64,000 nucleotides of DNA from Imperialibacter sp963977595 (GTDB lineage: Bacteria > Bacteroidota > Bacteroidia > Cytophagales > Cyclobacteriaceae), in the NCBI RefSeq assembly GCF_048007035.1, contig NZ_CP180355.1, positions 1,364,001 to 1,428,000 of the forward strand. Reading direction: 5' to 3'. Made by a program: the position numbers and the translations under genes. The number at the start of each line of letters is the position of its first letter. Position 1 is the stretch's first letter. Positions 51,161 to 60,144 of the stretch are shown piece after piece. Under the pieces are notes generated by a model. The model did no database searches. It was not told the DNA's origin and saw only the letters and a program-made list of their open reading frames with translations.

Positions 51161-52489
51161 ATGGCACACATCGTCATCATTGGAAACGGCATAGCCGGCA
51201 TCACTTGCGCCAGGCATGTGAGAAAGCAGGGAGATGATCAGATCACTGTGATCTCTAGTGAAACCGAGCATTTTTTTAGCAGAACAGCCCTCATGTATAT
51301 CTACATGGGACACATGAAGTATGAACACACCAAACCCTACGAAGACTGGTTTTGGGAGAAAAACAGAATTGACCTGGTGTTTGATTTTGTTACTGGTGTA
51401 GAGGCAAAGGAGAAATCTATCCAGCTTAAATCCGGAAAGAAAATCAAATATGACAAGTTGGTGCTGGCAACAGGCTCACAACCCAACAAGTTTGGCTGGA
51501 CTGGCCAGGATCTGCCCGGGGTGCAGGGGCTCTACTCCTATCAGGATTTGGAAACACTGGAGAAGAACACCGGGGCTTGCCAAAGAGCAGTGATCGTTGG
51601 AGGTGGGCTCATTGGCATTGAGTTGGCAGAAATGCTGGCGTCGAGAAAGATTTCTGTGACCTTTCTGGTACGGGAAAAAAGCTTTTGGGACTTGGTTTTG
51701 CCAGCGGAAGAGTCGGCCATGATCAATAGGCACATTGTTGAACATCATATTGACCTTCGACTGAACACAGAATTAAAGGAGATTAAAGCTGGACCGGATG
51801 GAAAGGCTTCTGCTGTCATTACCAGTGCCGGTGAGGAAATATCTTGCCAGGTAGTAGGACTGACTGCCGGAGTGCACGCCAATGTTGGCCTGGCTAAGTC
51901 TTTCGGCGTCGAAACCAACAGGGGCATCCTGGTCGATGACCTTTTGCAGACCAATTTACCCGATGTTTATGCCATTGGCGACTGTGCCGAACTGCGAAAC
52001 CCACTACCTCACCGGAAAGCCACAGAGCAAGTGTGGTACACCGGCCGCATGATGGGAGAAACACTGGCGCTGACCCTAAGTGGTAAGCCAACCAGGTATG
52101 TTCCTGGCATCTGGTTCAATTCTGCCAAGTTCCTTGATATCGAGTATCAGACCTATGGTTCAGTGCCCGCCATTGCCTCTGACGGAGTAGATTCGTTCTG
52201 GTGGGAGCATCCTGCCGGAAAAAAGGGCATCAGAATCAATTTTGATCAGGCAACCGGCACCGTGCTCGGCATGAATGCCATGGGCATCAGGCAGCGACAC
52301 GAAGTTTGGGACAGCTGGATCAGGCAGAAAACAAAAGTGGATAGGGTGATAAACGAACTGGAGAAGGCCAATTTTGATCCAGAGTTTTTTGATACCTGCG
52401 AGCAGGAGATCAGAGCGGCATTTTCAACGCAGTTCCCTTATTTTGAAATCGAAAAGAAAAGAAAGAAAAAGCTGTTTGGAATTTTCTAA
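51161..52489 (+). CDS. FAD-dependent pyridine nucleotide-disulphide oxidoreductase family protein
   Basis: The 442-residue protein has an FAD site IVIIGNGIAGITCARHVRK (about 4-22), the NAD(P)H site AVIVGGGLIGIELAEMLASRK (about 145-165) and the second FAD motif TNLPDVYAIGDCAEL (about 264-278). KLVLATGSQP precedes the second nucleotide site. No CxxC redox pair is present, so it resembles ferredoxin or rubredoxin reductases and nitrite reductase flavoprotein parts. The C-terminal region (about 330-442) is an extension ending in a basic tail. It is 18 bp before the membrane polyferredoxin gene, and the two likely pass electrons from NAD(P)H to a membrane carrier. Confidence 0.9.
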   Translation: MAHIVIIGNGIAGITCARHVRKQGDDQITVISSETEHFFSRTALMYIYMGHMKYEHTKPYEDWFWEKNRIDLVFDFVTGVEAKEKSIQLKSGKKIKYDKLVLATGSQPNKFGWTGQDLPGVQGLYSYQDLETLEKNTGACQRAVIVGGGLIGIELAEMLASRKISVTFLVREKSFWDLVLPAEESAMINRHIVEHHIDLRLNTELKEIKAGPDGKASAVITSAGEEISCQVVGLTAGVHANVGLAKSFGVETNRGILVDDLLQTNLPDVYAIGDCAELRNPLPHRKATEQVWYTGRMMGETLALTLSGKPTRYVPGIWFNSAKFLDIEYQTYGSVPAIASDGVDSFWWEHPAGKKGIRINFDQATGTVLGMNAMGIRQRHEVWDSWIRQKTKVDRVINELEKANFDPEFFDTCEQEIRAAFSTQFPYFEIEKKRKKKLFGIF

Positions 52490-52507
52490 AGCAAGAGGAA
52501 GAAAGAG

Positions 52508-54304
52508 ATGAGAGCAATACAACTGACCGGGCTGGCACTTTTTATACTTGGCTTTGGCCTTTTTCTGGCCAGCTTCTTCATGGCCGACTACAAAATTTCA
52601 AGGAGTGACTTTGACAAAATTGTTGGTCACGAAGGAAAAGTTGAAGGTATCCTCACTTTCACGCCGGAGATAGTCGACACGGAATACAGCACGAATTTTG
52701 GGTTTGTCGGCACCATCCAAAAAGGCATCAACACCTACAACAGGCAGCAAATGATGCTCTTTGCCCTCAAGGAATCAGAGATAAATCTATTAATTAGTGA
52801 GCTGGGCCCTCCTCCCTACACTTTCTCCCTTGAAATGCTGAACTACATCTACCCGAAGATCAACACCAGCACTATATTCAAGAGACGAAAAATGGAGGAG
52901 TACGGCAGCTGGCTGGAAGGGAGAAAATATGACTCCAGAGAAGGGCTGAAGAAAGACCTGATGTCAGTGGCCAACACGATCAACGATTATGGAATCATCA
53001 GCGAGGTAGGTATCGACCGTTACAAAGCCAGAGACATCCGATATGAAGCGACCAAACTGGCTTCCCACGGCCCCATCAAGTCCAGCCCCGGCCTCTTTCT
53101 GGCTCTTTGCTACCTGCTTCCTATTATCGGAGCTATGATGTATCTGCTCCCTAAAACCAAACTTGATGGCCCGGCTGGTATTAAGAACAATGGCATTTTC
53201 CAAAGCGTTTTGAAAAACAAGGGCTGGCTTGGCATCATGCTTGGCAGCTTTCTTATTGTCTTCTATATCATTTTGTATTTCTTCCCCGAGTACATGACTG
53301 AATGGATCATCATGGTTGATCCTGTGAGTCAGCTACTGAAGAACAGTGATGCCAGCCGTTTTTTCCTTTATGGCTTCATTTACACGCTTTGCATCCTTGT
53401 AATGGGGGTGCGAATGTTCATTAAATACCGCCACAGCAAGTATCAGATCATGCGGACGATTTCCGTGATGTTCTTTCAAACGGCTTTCGCTTTCCTTATT
53501 CCCGAAATCCTCCTCAGGCTTAACCAACCCTATTTCGACTTTAAAAACATCTGGCCGCTCGACTACGATTTCTTCTTCGACAATGAGCTAAACCAGCTTA
53601 TATCTTCAGGCAGCCTGGGCATCTTTATGCTGGGTTGGGGCATTGCATTGATCATCATTGCAGTGCCAGTGTTTGTCTACTTCTTTGGCAAAAGATGGTA
53701 CTGTTCCTGGGTGTGCGGCTGTGGTGGATTGGCAGAAACGCTGGGCGACCCCTTCCGTCAGCTTTCCGATAAGTCGCTGAAGGCCTGGAAAATTGAGCGG
53801 TGGATGATCCATGCAGTGCTGGCCTTTTCTGTTGTGATGACTGGCGGCGTGCTGTACACCTATTGGTCGGGCAACTCCTGGCTGGGTGTGATCGACAGCT
53901 ATACACTCAGAGAAGTGTATGGCGCTTACATCGGTGCAGGCTTCGCTGGCGTGGTGGGCACTGGCTTTTATCCTTTGATGGGCAATAGGGTCTGGTGCCG
54001 GTTCGGCTGTCCGTTGGCAGCTTACCTGGGCATTGTGCAGCGCTTCAAAAGCCGCTTCCGCATTACTACTAACGGTGGTCAGTGCATCAGCTGTGGCAAC
54101 TGTTCCACCTATTGCGAAATGGGAATAGATGTACGCTGGTATGCCCAGAGAGGCCAAAACATCGTTCGCTCATCGTGCGTAGGCTGCGGCGTTTGCTCAT
54201 CAGTATGCCCACGTGGCGTACTCAACCTGGAGAACAGAGACGAAGAAGGCAGGTTTGGCCAGCCCATATTGATTGGCAACGACAGCATTAAAGTGGAAGC
54301 ATAA
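52508..54304 (+). CDS. NapH/NosR-like membrane polyferredoxin
   Basis: The 598-residue protein has one N-terminal membrane segment, a soluble domain of about 170 residues (30-200) that I do not recognise, and then about six or seven membrane helices. Cysteine motifs typical of NapH/NosR/CcoG are WYCSWVCGCGG (about 398) and WCRFGCPLAAYLG (about 496). Two 4Fe-4S ferredoxin motifs follow (CISCGNCSTYC near 525 and CVGCGVCSSVCPRG near 555). It should carry electrons across or along the inner membrane. The flavoprotein gene directly upstream is the likely electron source. The acceptor is not in the window. Confidence 0.88.
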   Translation: MRAIQLTGLALFILGFGLFLASFFMADYKISRSDFDKIVGHEGKVEGILTFTPEIVDTEYSTNFGFVGTIQKGINTYNRQQMMLFALKESEINLLISELGPPPYTFSLEMLNYIYPKINTSTIFKRRKMEEYGSWLEGRKYDSREGLKKDLMSVANTINDYGIISEVGIDRYKARDIRYEATKLASHGPIKSSPGLFLALCYLLPIIGAMMYLLPKTKLDGPAGIKNNGIFQSVLKNKGWLGIMLGSFLIVFYIILYFFPEYMTEWIIMVDPVSQLLKNSDASRFFLYGFIYTLCILVMGVRMFIKYRHSKYQIMRTISVMFFQTAFAFLIPEILLRLNQPYFDFKNIWPLDYDFFFDNELNQLISSGSLGIFMLGWGIALIIIAVPVFVYFFGKRWYCSWVCGCGGLAETLGDPFRQLSDKSLKAWKIERWMIHAVLAFSVVMTGGVLYTYWSGNSWLGVIDSYTLREVYGAYIGAGFAGVVGTGFYPLMGNRVWCRFGCPLAAYLGIVQRFKSRFRITTNGGQCISCGNCSTYCEMGIDVRWYAQRGQNIVRSSCVGCGVCSSVCPRGVLNLENRDEEGRFGQPILIGNDSIKVEA

Positions 54305-54402
54305 ATCTTGCTTCCAATACTTTCTTTATTCTCTTTTCATAATAGGAAATTTCTCAACACTTCGTATTTTACTGAACCTTTCAACCCTAAGGTTCAAAAA
54401 GA

Positions 54403-54993
54403 ATGATTGAGCAATACACCAATTGGTGGGAAACCCTTACTCTGCTTCAGAAAATATACTGGTCGCTGGCAGTTCCATTCACTCTTTTTTTCCTGTTGCA
54501 GATGCTGATGACCCTCATCGGCGGTGGCGATATGGGCGACGATTTGTCTACCGATGCAGAGATAGACGGCGACACCGGCATTCCTTTTCAGTTCCTTACG
54601 TTGAAAAACCTTGTGGCCTTCTTCTCCATTTTTTCCTGGACGGGTATAGCCTGCCTGGATAGCGGCATGTCGGATGGCTGGTCATTGGTAGCTTCCTCGG
54701 TCGCCGGGCTGGCTATGATGTTAATTATGGCCAGCATCTTTTACTTTCTTTCGAAGGCCGACGAAAGCGGCAACCTGAAAATGAGCAATGCGAAAGGAAA
54801 ATTGGGTGAGGTTTACCTTACTATTGCCTCAAAGCGAAACAGCATAGGCCAAATCCAGATAAAAGTACAGGGTTCGCTGAGAACCCTGGAGGCCATCACC
54901 GACGATGAGACCGATATTAAAACGGGCAAAGTGGTGAAAGTCAGTGATGTTATAGACAATAATCTACTCTTAGTTACCGCAAACTTTAGCTGA
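54403..54993 (+). CDS. NfeD-like membrane protein with OB fold, partner of flotillin
   Basis: The 196-residue protein has membrane segments near 17-40 and two more near 65-85 and 92-115, and a C-terminal soluble part (about 125-196, AKGKLGEVYLTIASKRNSIGQIQIKVQGSLRTLEAITDDETDIKTGKVVKVSDVID) with the pattern of the NfeD/YqiJ OB domain. NfeD proteins are encoded next to flotillins and recruited to the same membrane domains. The flotillin gene follows after 2 bp. The family call rests on topology, the OB pattern and the neighbour. Confidence 0.85.
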   Translation: MIEQYTNWWETLTLLQKIYWSLAVPFTLFFLLQMLMTLIGGGDMGDDLSTDAEIDGDTGIPFQFLTLKNLVAFFSIFSWTGIACLDSGMSDGWSLVASSVAGLAMMLIMASIFYFLSKADESGNLKMSNAKGKLGEVYLTIASKRNSIGQIQIKVQGSLRTLEAITDDETDIKTGKVVKVSDVIDNNLLLVTANFS

Positions 54994-54995
54994 AT

Positions 54996-56651
54996 ATGAG
55001 CGTATTCGCATTACCCGTAGTGGCCATTGTGGCCCTCTTTATTTTTATCATCCTCATCACATTTTTTAGTCGCTACAAGCGATGCCCCTCTGACAGGGTA
55101 ATGGTTGTCTACGGAAAAGTGGGCGGCGGTACCGACGGCCATAGCTCCTCCAAGTGTATTCACGGTGGCGCTGCGTTTGTGTGGCCGGTGTTTCAGGACT
55201 ACGCTTTTCTCGACCTCACTCCTAATTCGATAGAGGTGAACCTTACCAATGCTCTCAGCAAGCAAAACATCAGGGTTGACGTGCCTTCCCGCTTTACTGT
55301 GGGTATCTCCACAGAAACAGGCGTGATGGAAAATGCAGCTGAAAGACTGCTCGGGTTAACCAAAGACCATATCCATGACCTCGCCAAAGACATCATTTTT
55401 GGTCAGCTGAGGCTGGTGGTGGCTATGATGGACATTGAAGAAATCAACAGCAACCGTGACAAGTTTCTGGCGAATGTGGCCAGCAATGTGGAAGCAGAAC
55501 TAAAGAAAATTGGCCTTAAGCTCATCAACGTAAACGTAACCGACATCAAAGATGAGTCGGGCTACATAGAGGCGCTTGGAAAAGAAGCAGCCGCCAAGGC
55601 TATTAACGACGCCCGCAAGAGTGTGGCTGAAAAAACCAGAGACGGATCTATCGGCGAGGCGATGGCGCACCAGGACCAGCGGGTGCAGGTGGCTGATGCC
55701 AACGCCCTTGCAAAAATTGGTGAGGCCAATGCAGCACAAAAAGAACGGATCCAAATTGCCAATGCCGACTCCAGCGCTAAAGTGGGCGAGTCAGAAGCTT
55801 TGGCGAAAGCCAATATTGGTGAGGCCGAAGCGCAAAAGACCGAAAGAATTCAAACCTCCGAGGCCAACGCCAGGGCGGTTGAAGGCGAAAACAAGGCCAA
55901 AATTGATATAGCCAATTCTGAAGCTGACAGACGGGAAAAAGAAGCTGAGGCCCTTAGAAAAGCCATGGCGGCCGAAAAGGTGAAGCAAGCCAAAGCGCTG
56001 GAGGAGTCGTATGCAGCCGAGCAAGCAGCGGAAAACGCCAGAGCCCAAAGAGACAAAGCCAGCCAAACGGCCAACATTGTGGTGCCTGCAGAAATCGACA
56101 AGCTCAAGGTAGAGATTGCCGCCGAGGCTGAAGCCGAAATGATTAGACGACGTGCCAAAGGTGAGGCCGATTCAATAATAATGAGGAGAGAAGCGGAAGC
56201 CAAAGGTATTTATGAAGTGCTGACCAAGCAGGCAGAAGGTTTGAAACAAATAGTGAACGCAGCCGGCAACAGCTCGAAAGATGCAGCGATGCTTATCATT
56301 GCTGAAAAACTACCCGAGCTGGTAAGGCTACAGTCAGAAGCCATCAAGAATATCCAAATAGAGAAAATCACCGTTTGGGATTCGGGCACTGGCAAAGACG
56401 GCAAGACGTCGACAGCCAACTTCCTTTCCGGCATGTACCAGTCGGTACCCCCACTGAAAGAAATCTTTGAGATGGCCGGCCTTGAGCTACCAGCCTATTT
56501 GGGCGAAGCAGCGAAAAAGGTAGCCGCAACGGAAATAAAGGAAACGACCTCAGAGAAGAAGGAAGAAAAACCTGCTGAAACAAAGCCTTCGCAACCAGCA
56601 AAGGTGAAAGATGATCCGAAGAAAGGATTAGGCCCTGCGCCTAAGAAGTAA
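54996..56651 (+). CDS. Flotillin family protein (YqiK/FloT-like)
   Basis: The 551-residue protein has a membrane anchor (VFALPVVAIVALFIFIILITFF, about 2-25), an SPFH/band 7 domain (about 30-215, RCPSDRVMVVYGKVGGG, FVWPVFQDYAFLDLTPNSIEV, VPSRFTVGIST) and a long Ala/Glu-rich coiled-coil (about 220-410) with repeated EA-AK-GEA units. The segment about 415-505 holds IIAEKLPELVRLQSEAIKNIQIEKITVWD, conserved in flotillins. The last 35 residues are Lys/Pro/Glu rich and probably disordered. It scaffolds membrane microdomains with the NfeD-like partner encoded 2 bp upstream. Confidence 0.94.
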   Translation: MSVFALPVVAIVALFIFIILITFFSRYKRCPSDRVMVVYGKVGGGTDGHSSSKCIHGGAAFVWPVFQDYAFLDLTPNSIEVNLTNALSKQNIRVDVPSRFTVGISTETGVMENAAERLLGLTKDHIHDLAKDIIFGQLRLVVAMMDIEEINSNRDKFLANVASNVEAELKKIGLKLINVNVTDIKDESGYIEALGKEAAAKAINDARKSVAEKTRDGSIGEAMAHQDQRVQVADANALAKIGEANAAQKERIQIANADSSAKVGESEALAKANIGEAEAQKTERIQTSEANARAVEGENKAKIDIANSEADRREKEAEALRKAMAAEKVKQAKALEESYAAEQAAENARAQRDKASQTANIVVPAEIDKLKVEIAAEAEAEMIRRRAKGEADSIIMRREAEAKGIYEVLTKQAEGLKQIVNAAGNSSKDAAMLIIAEKLPELVRLQSEAIKNIQIEKITVWDSGTGKDGKTSTANFLSGMYQSVPPLKEIFEMAGLELPAYLGEAAKKVAATEIKETTSEKKEEKPAETKPSQPAKVKDDPKKGLGPAPKK

Positions 56652-56657
56652 AACTAT

Positions 56658-56705
56658 AGCGATCCGGGAAGTCTGGTAATCAGCACTTCCCGGATCGCTT
56701 TTTCG
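56658..56705 (+). terminator. Intrinsic terminator after the flotillin gene
   Basis: AGCGATCCGGGAAGT pairs perfectly with ACTTCCCGGATCGCT, followed by TTTTTCGTTTT. It also lies after the convergent symporter gene, where the T-run is weaker. Confidence 0.92.
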
Positions 56706-56707
56706 TT

Positions 56708-58072
56708 TTAGAATATCCCCATCATATTGATCAGCACTAGCCCGATAACCGCCGGGCACACAATGCGAATAAAGAATCGCCAAATGGCTGCCGGAGTGAT
56801 ACCCGCCACAAGCTCTTTCTTGAAAAATGGAGCTCCCTCAGCTATTTCATCCGAAATCTTGGTGATGTCCATAACCCAACCAGTGTAAAGACAGGTCATC
56901 AACGCCACAATGACAATGAAGAAGGTGCCAAAGAAGAAGTCCATGATGTCCATCACACCCCCATAGGTATTGCCAAATACTGTGATAGAAACATTGGTAA
57001 ATATGTCGGCTCCGCCACTGGAGAGTGCAGATGGCAGTCCTACTACTGTGGCGGCAATCCCTACCACCCAGGCAGCCTTTTTTCGGCTCCAGTTTTTGTT
57101 GTCGATGAAAAAGGATGCAGGCACTTCAATCATTGCAATGGAAGACGTAAGAGCAGCCAGGCAAAGCAGGAGAAAGAAAAAAGCCCCTATGATATTGCCG
57201 CCGGCAGGTAACGATTCAAAAATGACTGGTAGTATCTTAAAAACCAAAGTGGGACCCTGGTCCGGCTGCATGCCGAAAGCAAACACGGCAGGGAAAATCA
57301 TTAAGCCACCCAGCAGTGCCACACCAGTATCCATAATACCTACCCAAAGACCTGAGCTTACGATGTTACTGTCCTTTGGCAGATAAGAGCCATAGGTGAT
57401 CATCATTCCCCAGCCGATACTCATAGAGAAAAAGGCCTGACCGAGAGCGGCTAGAATAGTCCCTCCTCCGATTTTGCTAAAGTCCGGAACAAGGTAGTAC
57501 TCAATACCCGCCATTGCTCCAGGAAGCGTTACGCTCCTGATAATTACAACTATCAACAAAACAAACAACACAGGCATCATGATTTTGGCTGCCTTTTCGA
57601 TGCCTCCACTTATGCCTCCCAAAACGATAAGTGTGGAAGCCGCCATGAATATGCCGAAGAGTGGTAAAATTGCGACCGGATTAGCCCGGAAAACATCAAA
57701 ATCCAGAGGTATGTCGAACAGGGCGGTATACATATATCCGATTGTCCAGCCCGCAATAACGCCGTAATAAGAGAGCACAAAGAAGCTTACGCAAAGCGAT
57801 AATATACCTCCGCCAAAAACCCAAAACTTACTTCCTCCTGTATCCTTAAATGCACCCACAGGGTTTTTTCGGGAAAAACGTCCAAGCCCCATTTCATTAA
57901 AAAGTAAGGGAGCTCCTACCAGAAGGATGCAGATAAAGTAAACAAATACAAAAGCACCTCCACCATTCTCCCCGGTCAGGTAAGGGAACCTCCAAATGTT
58001 ACCCAAACCCACAGCGGAGCCTGCAGCGGCCATTACAAAACCAAACTTACTTCCCCAGTTATCTCTAGCCAT
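56708..58072 (-). CDS. Sodium-dependent transporter of the NSS/SNF family
   Basis: The 454-residue membrane protein starts MARDNWGSKFGFVMAAAGSAVGLGNIWRFPYLTGENGGGAFVFVYF, the hallmark of LeuT-like symporters in helix 1. Further marks are YGVIAGWTIGY (helix 3) and ALGQAFFSMSIGWGMMITYGSYL (helix 6). It has about 11 helices. Bacterial members take up amino acids or similar compounds with Na+; the substrate cannot be deduced. Confidence 0.95.
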   Translation of the reverse strand: MARDNWGSKFGFVMAAAGSAVGLGNIWRFPYLTGENGGGAFVFVYFICILLVGAPLLFNEMGLGRFSRKNPVGAFKDTGGSKFWVFGGGILSLCVSFFVLSYYGVIAGWTIGYMYTALFDIPLDFDVFRANPVAILPLFGIFMAASTLIVLGGISGGIEKAAKIMMPVLFVLLIVVIIRSVTLPGAMAGIEYYLVPDFSKIGGGTILAALGQAFFSMSIGWGMMITYGSYLPKDSNIVSSGLWVGIMDTGVALLGGLMIFPAVFAFGMQPDQGPTLVFKILPVIFESLPAGGNIIGAFFFLLLCLAALTSSIAMIEVPASFFIDNKNWSRKKAAWVVGIAATVVGLPSALSSGGADIFTNVSITVFGNTYGGVMDIMDFFFGTFFIVIVALMTCLYTGWVMDITKISDEIAEGAPFFKKELVAGITPAAIWRFFIRIVCPAVIGLVLINMMGIF

Positions 58073-58283
58073 AGTTGTTTATTTGACCTTCGAAAATAAA
58101 GGGAAAATCGTAGGCCTCCATATAAGGCATCTCATATTCCACTAGCGGCGGTGAAAAAAGTTGACTTGGCTACGTAACCTCCAGTTGTAAAGTGAAGTCA
58201 AAGCGCTAACAAAGAAATGGTGTTAAATGTCTATACAGCTAAATTTTTAGCATCCTTTTCGCAAAAACCACGTAATTAGCATT

Positions 58284-58358
58284 ATGATTACTCTACTACT
58301 ACTTTTTCTATTTAGCGTTATCCTTGGCTGGCTCGGTACTTTTTTCAACGTTTTCTAA
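58284..58358 (+). CDS. Possible 24-residue hydrophobic membrane peptide
   Basis: An ATG at 58284 opens a 24-codon frame ending TAA at 58358. It begins MITLLLLFLFSVILGW and is a single hydrophobic helix with Trp and Gly near its centre. It lies in the 297 bp gap between two minus-strand genes. No good ribosome binding site is seen and no family is known to me. It may be chance. Confidence 0.25.
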   Translation: MITLLLLFLFSVILGWLGTFFNVF

Positions 58359-58369
58359 GACAAACCGAT

Positions 58370-59395
58370 TTACCGCCAAGGTGGTTTCTGGTAAAAAGTT
58401 ACATACGTACGGCCGTTAAGCACAATCATTGGATCACCGTTTTTGGGATGGTTCCGTTTTTCAAATGTAAATGACTGCGTGCCACCCGATCTGGAACTAG
58501 CCACCAACATACTTCCCTGCAAGCTCCATGTGCCTGCATCGGAGGTCTGCGAACTTGTGCCGCCTGTTGCTATCTGCGTTCCATATTGATTGGTTACTGT
58601 TGCACTGCCCGAATTTTCACTATAGTATTCGTAGGTGCCGTTTCCGTTGAGAATGATACACTCGTCGGTCGTCCAGCCGCCTGACCCTGTGCTGGTTACA
58701 TTCACGTAGCACCATTTCCCTGAGAGTTCGGCAGGAGCGAAACCCGAGCTTGTGGAGACTCCAGCCTGTCCGGCAGGCGGCATATTCCCATCAAATTTGT
58801 TGTAGACAAGGCTTCCTCCAGGGCCAGTCAATGTCAAAGTATTTCCTCCTAGCTGGTACTGAAACTGCACTGCACCCTGTGGAGTGGAAAGTATCACATT
58901 GGTGCCCTGTGTTTGGTAGTTGAAGGAATTACCGTCGATCGCTACCTTGCCGTTGGCCATGAAGTCGAGCACCTGCCCCTGGCTTTCCCACTTGCCAATG
59001 ATTGAGCCCGCTGGAGGGTCAGCAGCCTGGGTCGGCAGTGTATTGGCAGTGGCCTGCCTTTCCGCCCCGCTTTTCCCGAATGTGATGGCCGCATCCAAAT
59101 CGCCTCCGGAAAGCGTCAACTTGTCACCCACCAGATTATACTGATAGGTCACGACTTCAGTAGCAAATTTGATCGCTAAACTGTTTTCACCTACAGTATA
59201 GGTAATAGATTCACCATCAAACTCTCCAGAACCATTGCTGAGCAGTCGCAAAGTCATGGTGTAACCAAATTCGGTATTGACCCACGTGCCCGGCAGCCCC
59301 TGACTTGTCTGTTCTTTTACTTTCGAACCAATTTGCGCTATTGCGGCCTGGTAAAAAATCAAGCCGACGATAAAAATTGCCCTTTTCGTTTTCAT
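58370..59395 (-). CDS. Secreted protein with three lipocalin-like repeats
   Basis: The 341-residue protein has a signal peptide (MKTKRAIFIVGLIFYQAAIAQ). Three segments each begin with a G-W motif and run through short strands: LPGTWVNTEFGYTMTLRLLSNGSGEF (about 34-105), IIGKWESQGQVLDFMANGKV (about 127-200) and LSGKWCYVNVTSTGSGGWTTDECIILNGNGTYEYYS (about 225-338). Such GTW units with a final K-LTLTG resemble DUF5640 or lipocalin-like domains. The linkers are Pro, Gly and Ala rich. Binding of a small hydrophobic ligand is a guess. It is a stand-alone gene. Confidence 0.82.
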   Translation of the reverse strand: MKTKRAIFIVGLIFYQAAIAQIGSKVKEQTSQGLPGTWVNTEFGYTMTLRLLSNGSGEFDGESITYTVGENSLAIKFATEVVTYQYNLVGDKLTLSGGDLDAAITFGKSGAERQATANTLPTQAADPPAGSIIGKWESQGQVLDFMANGKVAIDGNSFNYQTQGTNVILSTPQGAVQFQYQLGGNTLTLTGPGGSLVYNKFDGNMPPAGQAGVSTSSGFAPAELSGKWCYVNVTSTGSGGWTTDECIILNGNGTYEYYSENSGSATVTNQYGTQIATGGTSSQTSDAGTWSLQGSMLVASSRSGGTQSFTFEKRNHPKNGDPMIVLNGRTYVTFYQKPPWR

Positions 59396-59491
59396 AGGAC
59401 TCGCTTTTCCATGAAAATAGTCAAAAGCGGTTGAAAATCAATGCATAGCAGGATGATAAATTCCTGAAAGTCAAGCCATAAGAAGTTGCGA

Positions 59492-60082
59492 CTAGAGCGG
59501 CCGGATAACCAAATTGAAGTCGATGGTAAGCTCATCAGCTACCTTTACAAGGCCCATCATCTTTGACGGCGGCACCATCTCAAAGTCAGTAAAACGCAGA
59601 GTTTTTGACCCTACCAGATTATAGAGACTGTAGCTTTTCTCCCAAAAATCGAAATGAACACTCACCTCTCTTTTTCTTCCAGAGAGCTCTATGAGCATCA
59701 CGGCGTCGTAGCTCGTGACGCCCGGGATAGTGGATGAAACGGCGTTCAATGACAAAAAGCTCACTCCGATTTCAGGATATATGTCAGCCTGGAGGGTTTC
59801 CTGGAAGTCGCTGGTAATCATTTTGTGCGCACAATCAAAATCGACAACAGGGAGCGATAGTTTGTTTGGCGAAAATTTGATGTAAGAAGCCGTCCGTTCG
59901 GAAAGCTCCAGCGTGTCGGTATACTGGTACGACGACATCCCACAAGTAAATTGATTGACATTGGAAGCCCCATTAATAACCAGGGTACTGGAAGGCTCAA
60001 TTACCCAGGCAACCATTCTTTTTTCATCTCCATTACTGAAGATGAGAGAGTAAAAGCCAATTACTATGAGGAGGAGCTTCAT
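59492..60082 (-). CDS. YceI-like secreted protein, divergent
   Basis: The start is placed at the ATG at 60082 (MKLLLIVIGFYSLIFSNG), since the upstream candidate at 60118 lies inside a terminator hairpin and would add a polar stretch before the signal peptide. The mature part begins VAWVIEPSSTLVINGASNVNQFTC and ends TDFEMVPPSKMMGLVKVADELTIDFNLVI, with KMITSDFQETLQADIYPEIGVSFLSL in the middle. These positions match YceI family landmarks (S-L-I-G-SNV-F; M-DF; YP-I-F), although it is divergent. YceI proteins bind polyisoprenoid lipids in a barrel. It is the last of a YceI, porin, YceI-like group. Confidence 0.8.
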   Translation of the reverse strand: MKLLLIVIGFYSLIFSNGDEKRMVAWVIEPSSTLVINGASNVNQFTCGMSSYQYTDTLELSERTASYIKFSPNKLSLPVVDFDCAHKMITSDFQETLQADIYPEIGVSFLSLNAVSSTIPGVTSYDAVMLIELSGRKREVSVHFDFWEKSYSLYNLVGSKTLRFTDFEMVPPSKMMGLVKVADELTIDFNLVIRPL

Positions 60083-60084
60083 AT

Positions 60085-60121
60085 CAAAAAGAGAAAGGAA
60101 TGCCCGCTTGGCGGGCATTCC
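60085..60121 (-). terminator. Probable terminator between the porin and YceI-like genes
   Basis: GGAATGCCCGC pairs perfectly with GCGGGCATTCC around a three-base loop. On the minus strand it is followed by TTTCTCTTTTTG. It ends the transcript of the yceI and porin genes, or reduces it before the third gene. Confidence 0.75.
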
Positions 60122-60144
60122 GTAACTAACTCACCAAAAACCAA

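Noticed and set aside
53606..54157. 183-codon minus-strand frame rich in His and Ala
   Set aside because: Antisense to the polyferredoxin gene with its cysteine motifs.
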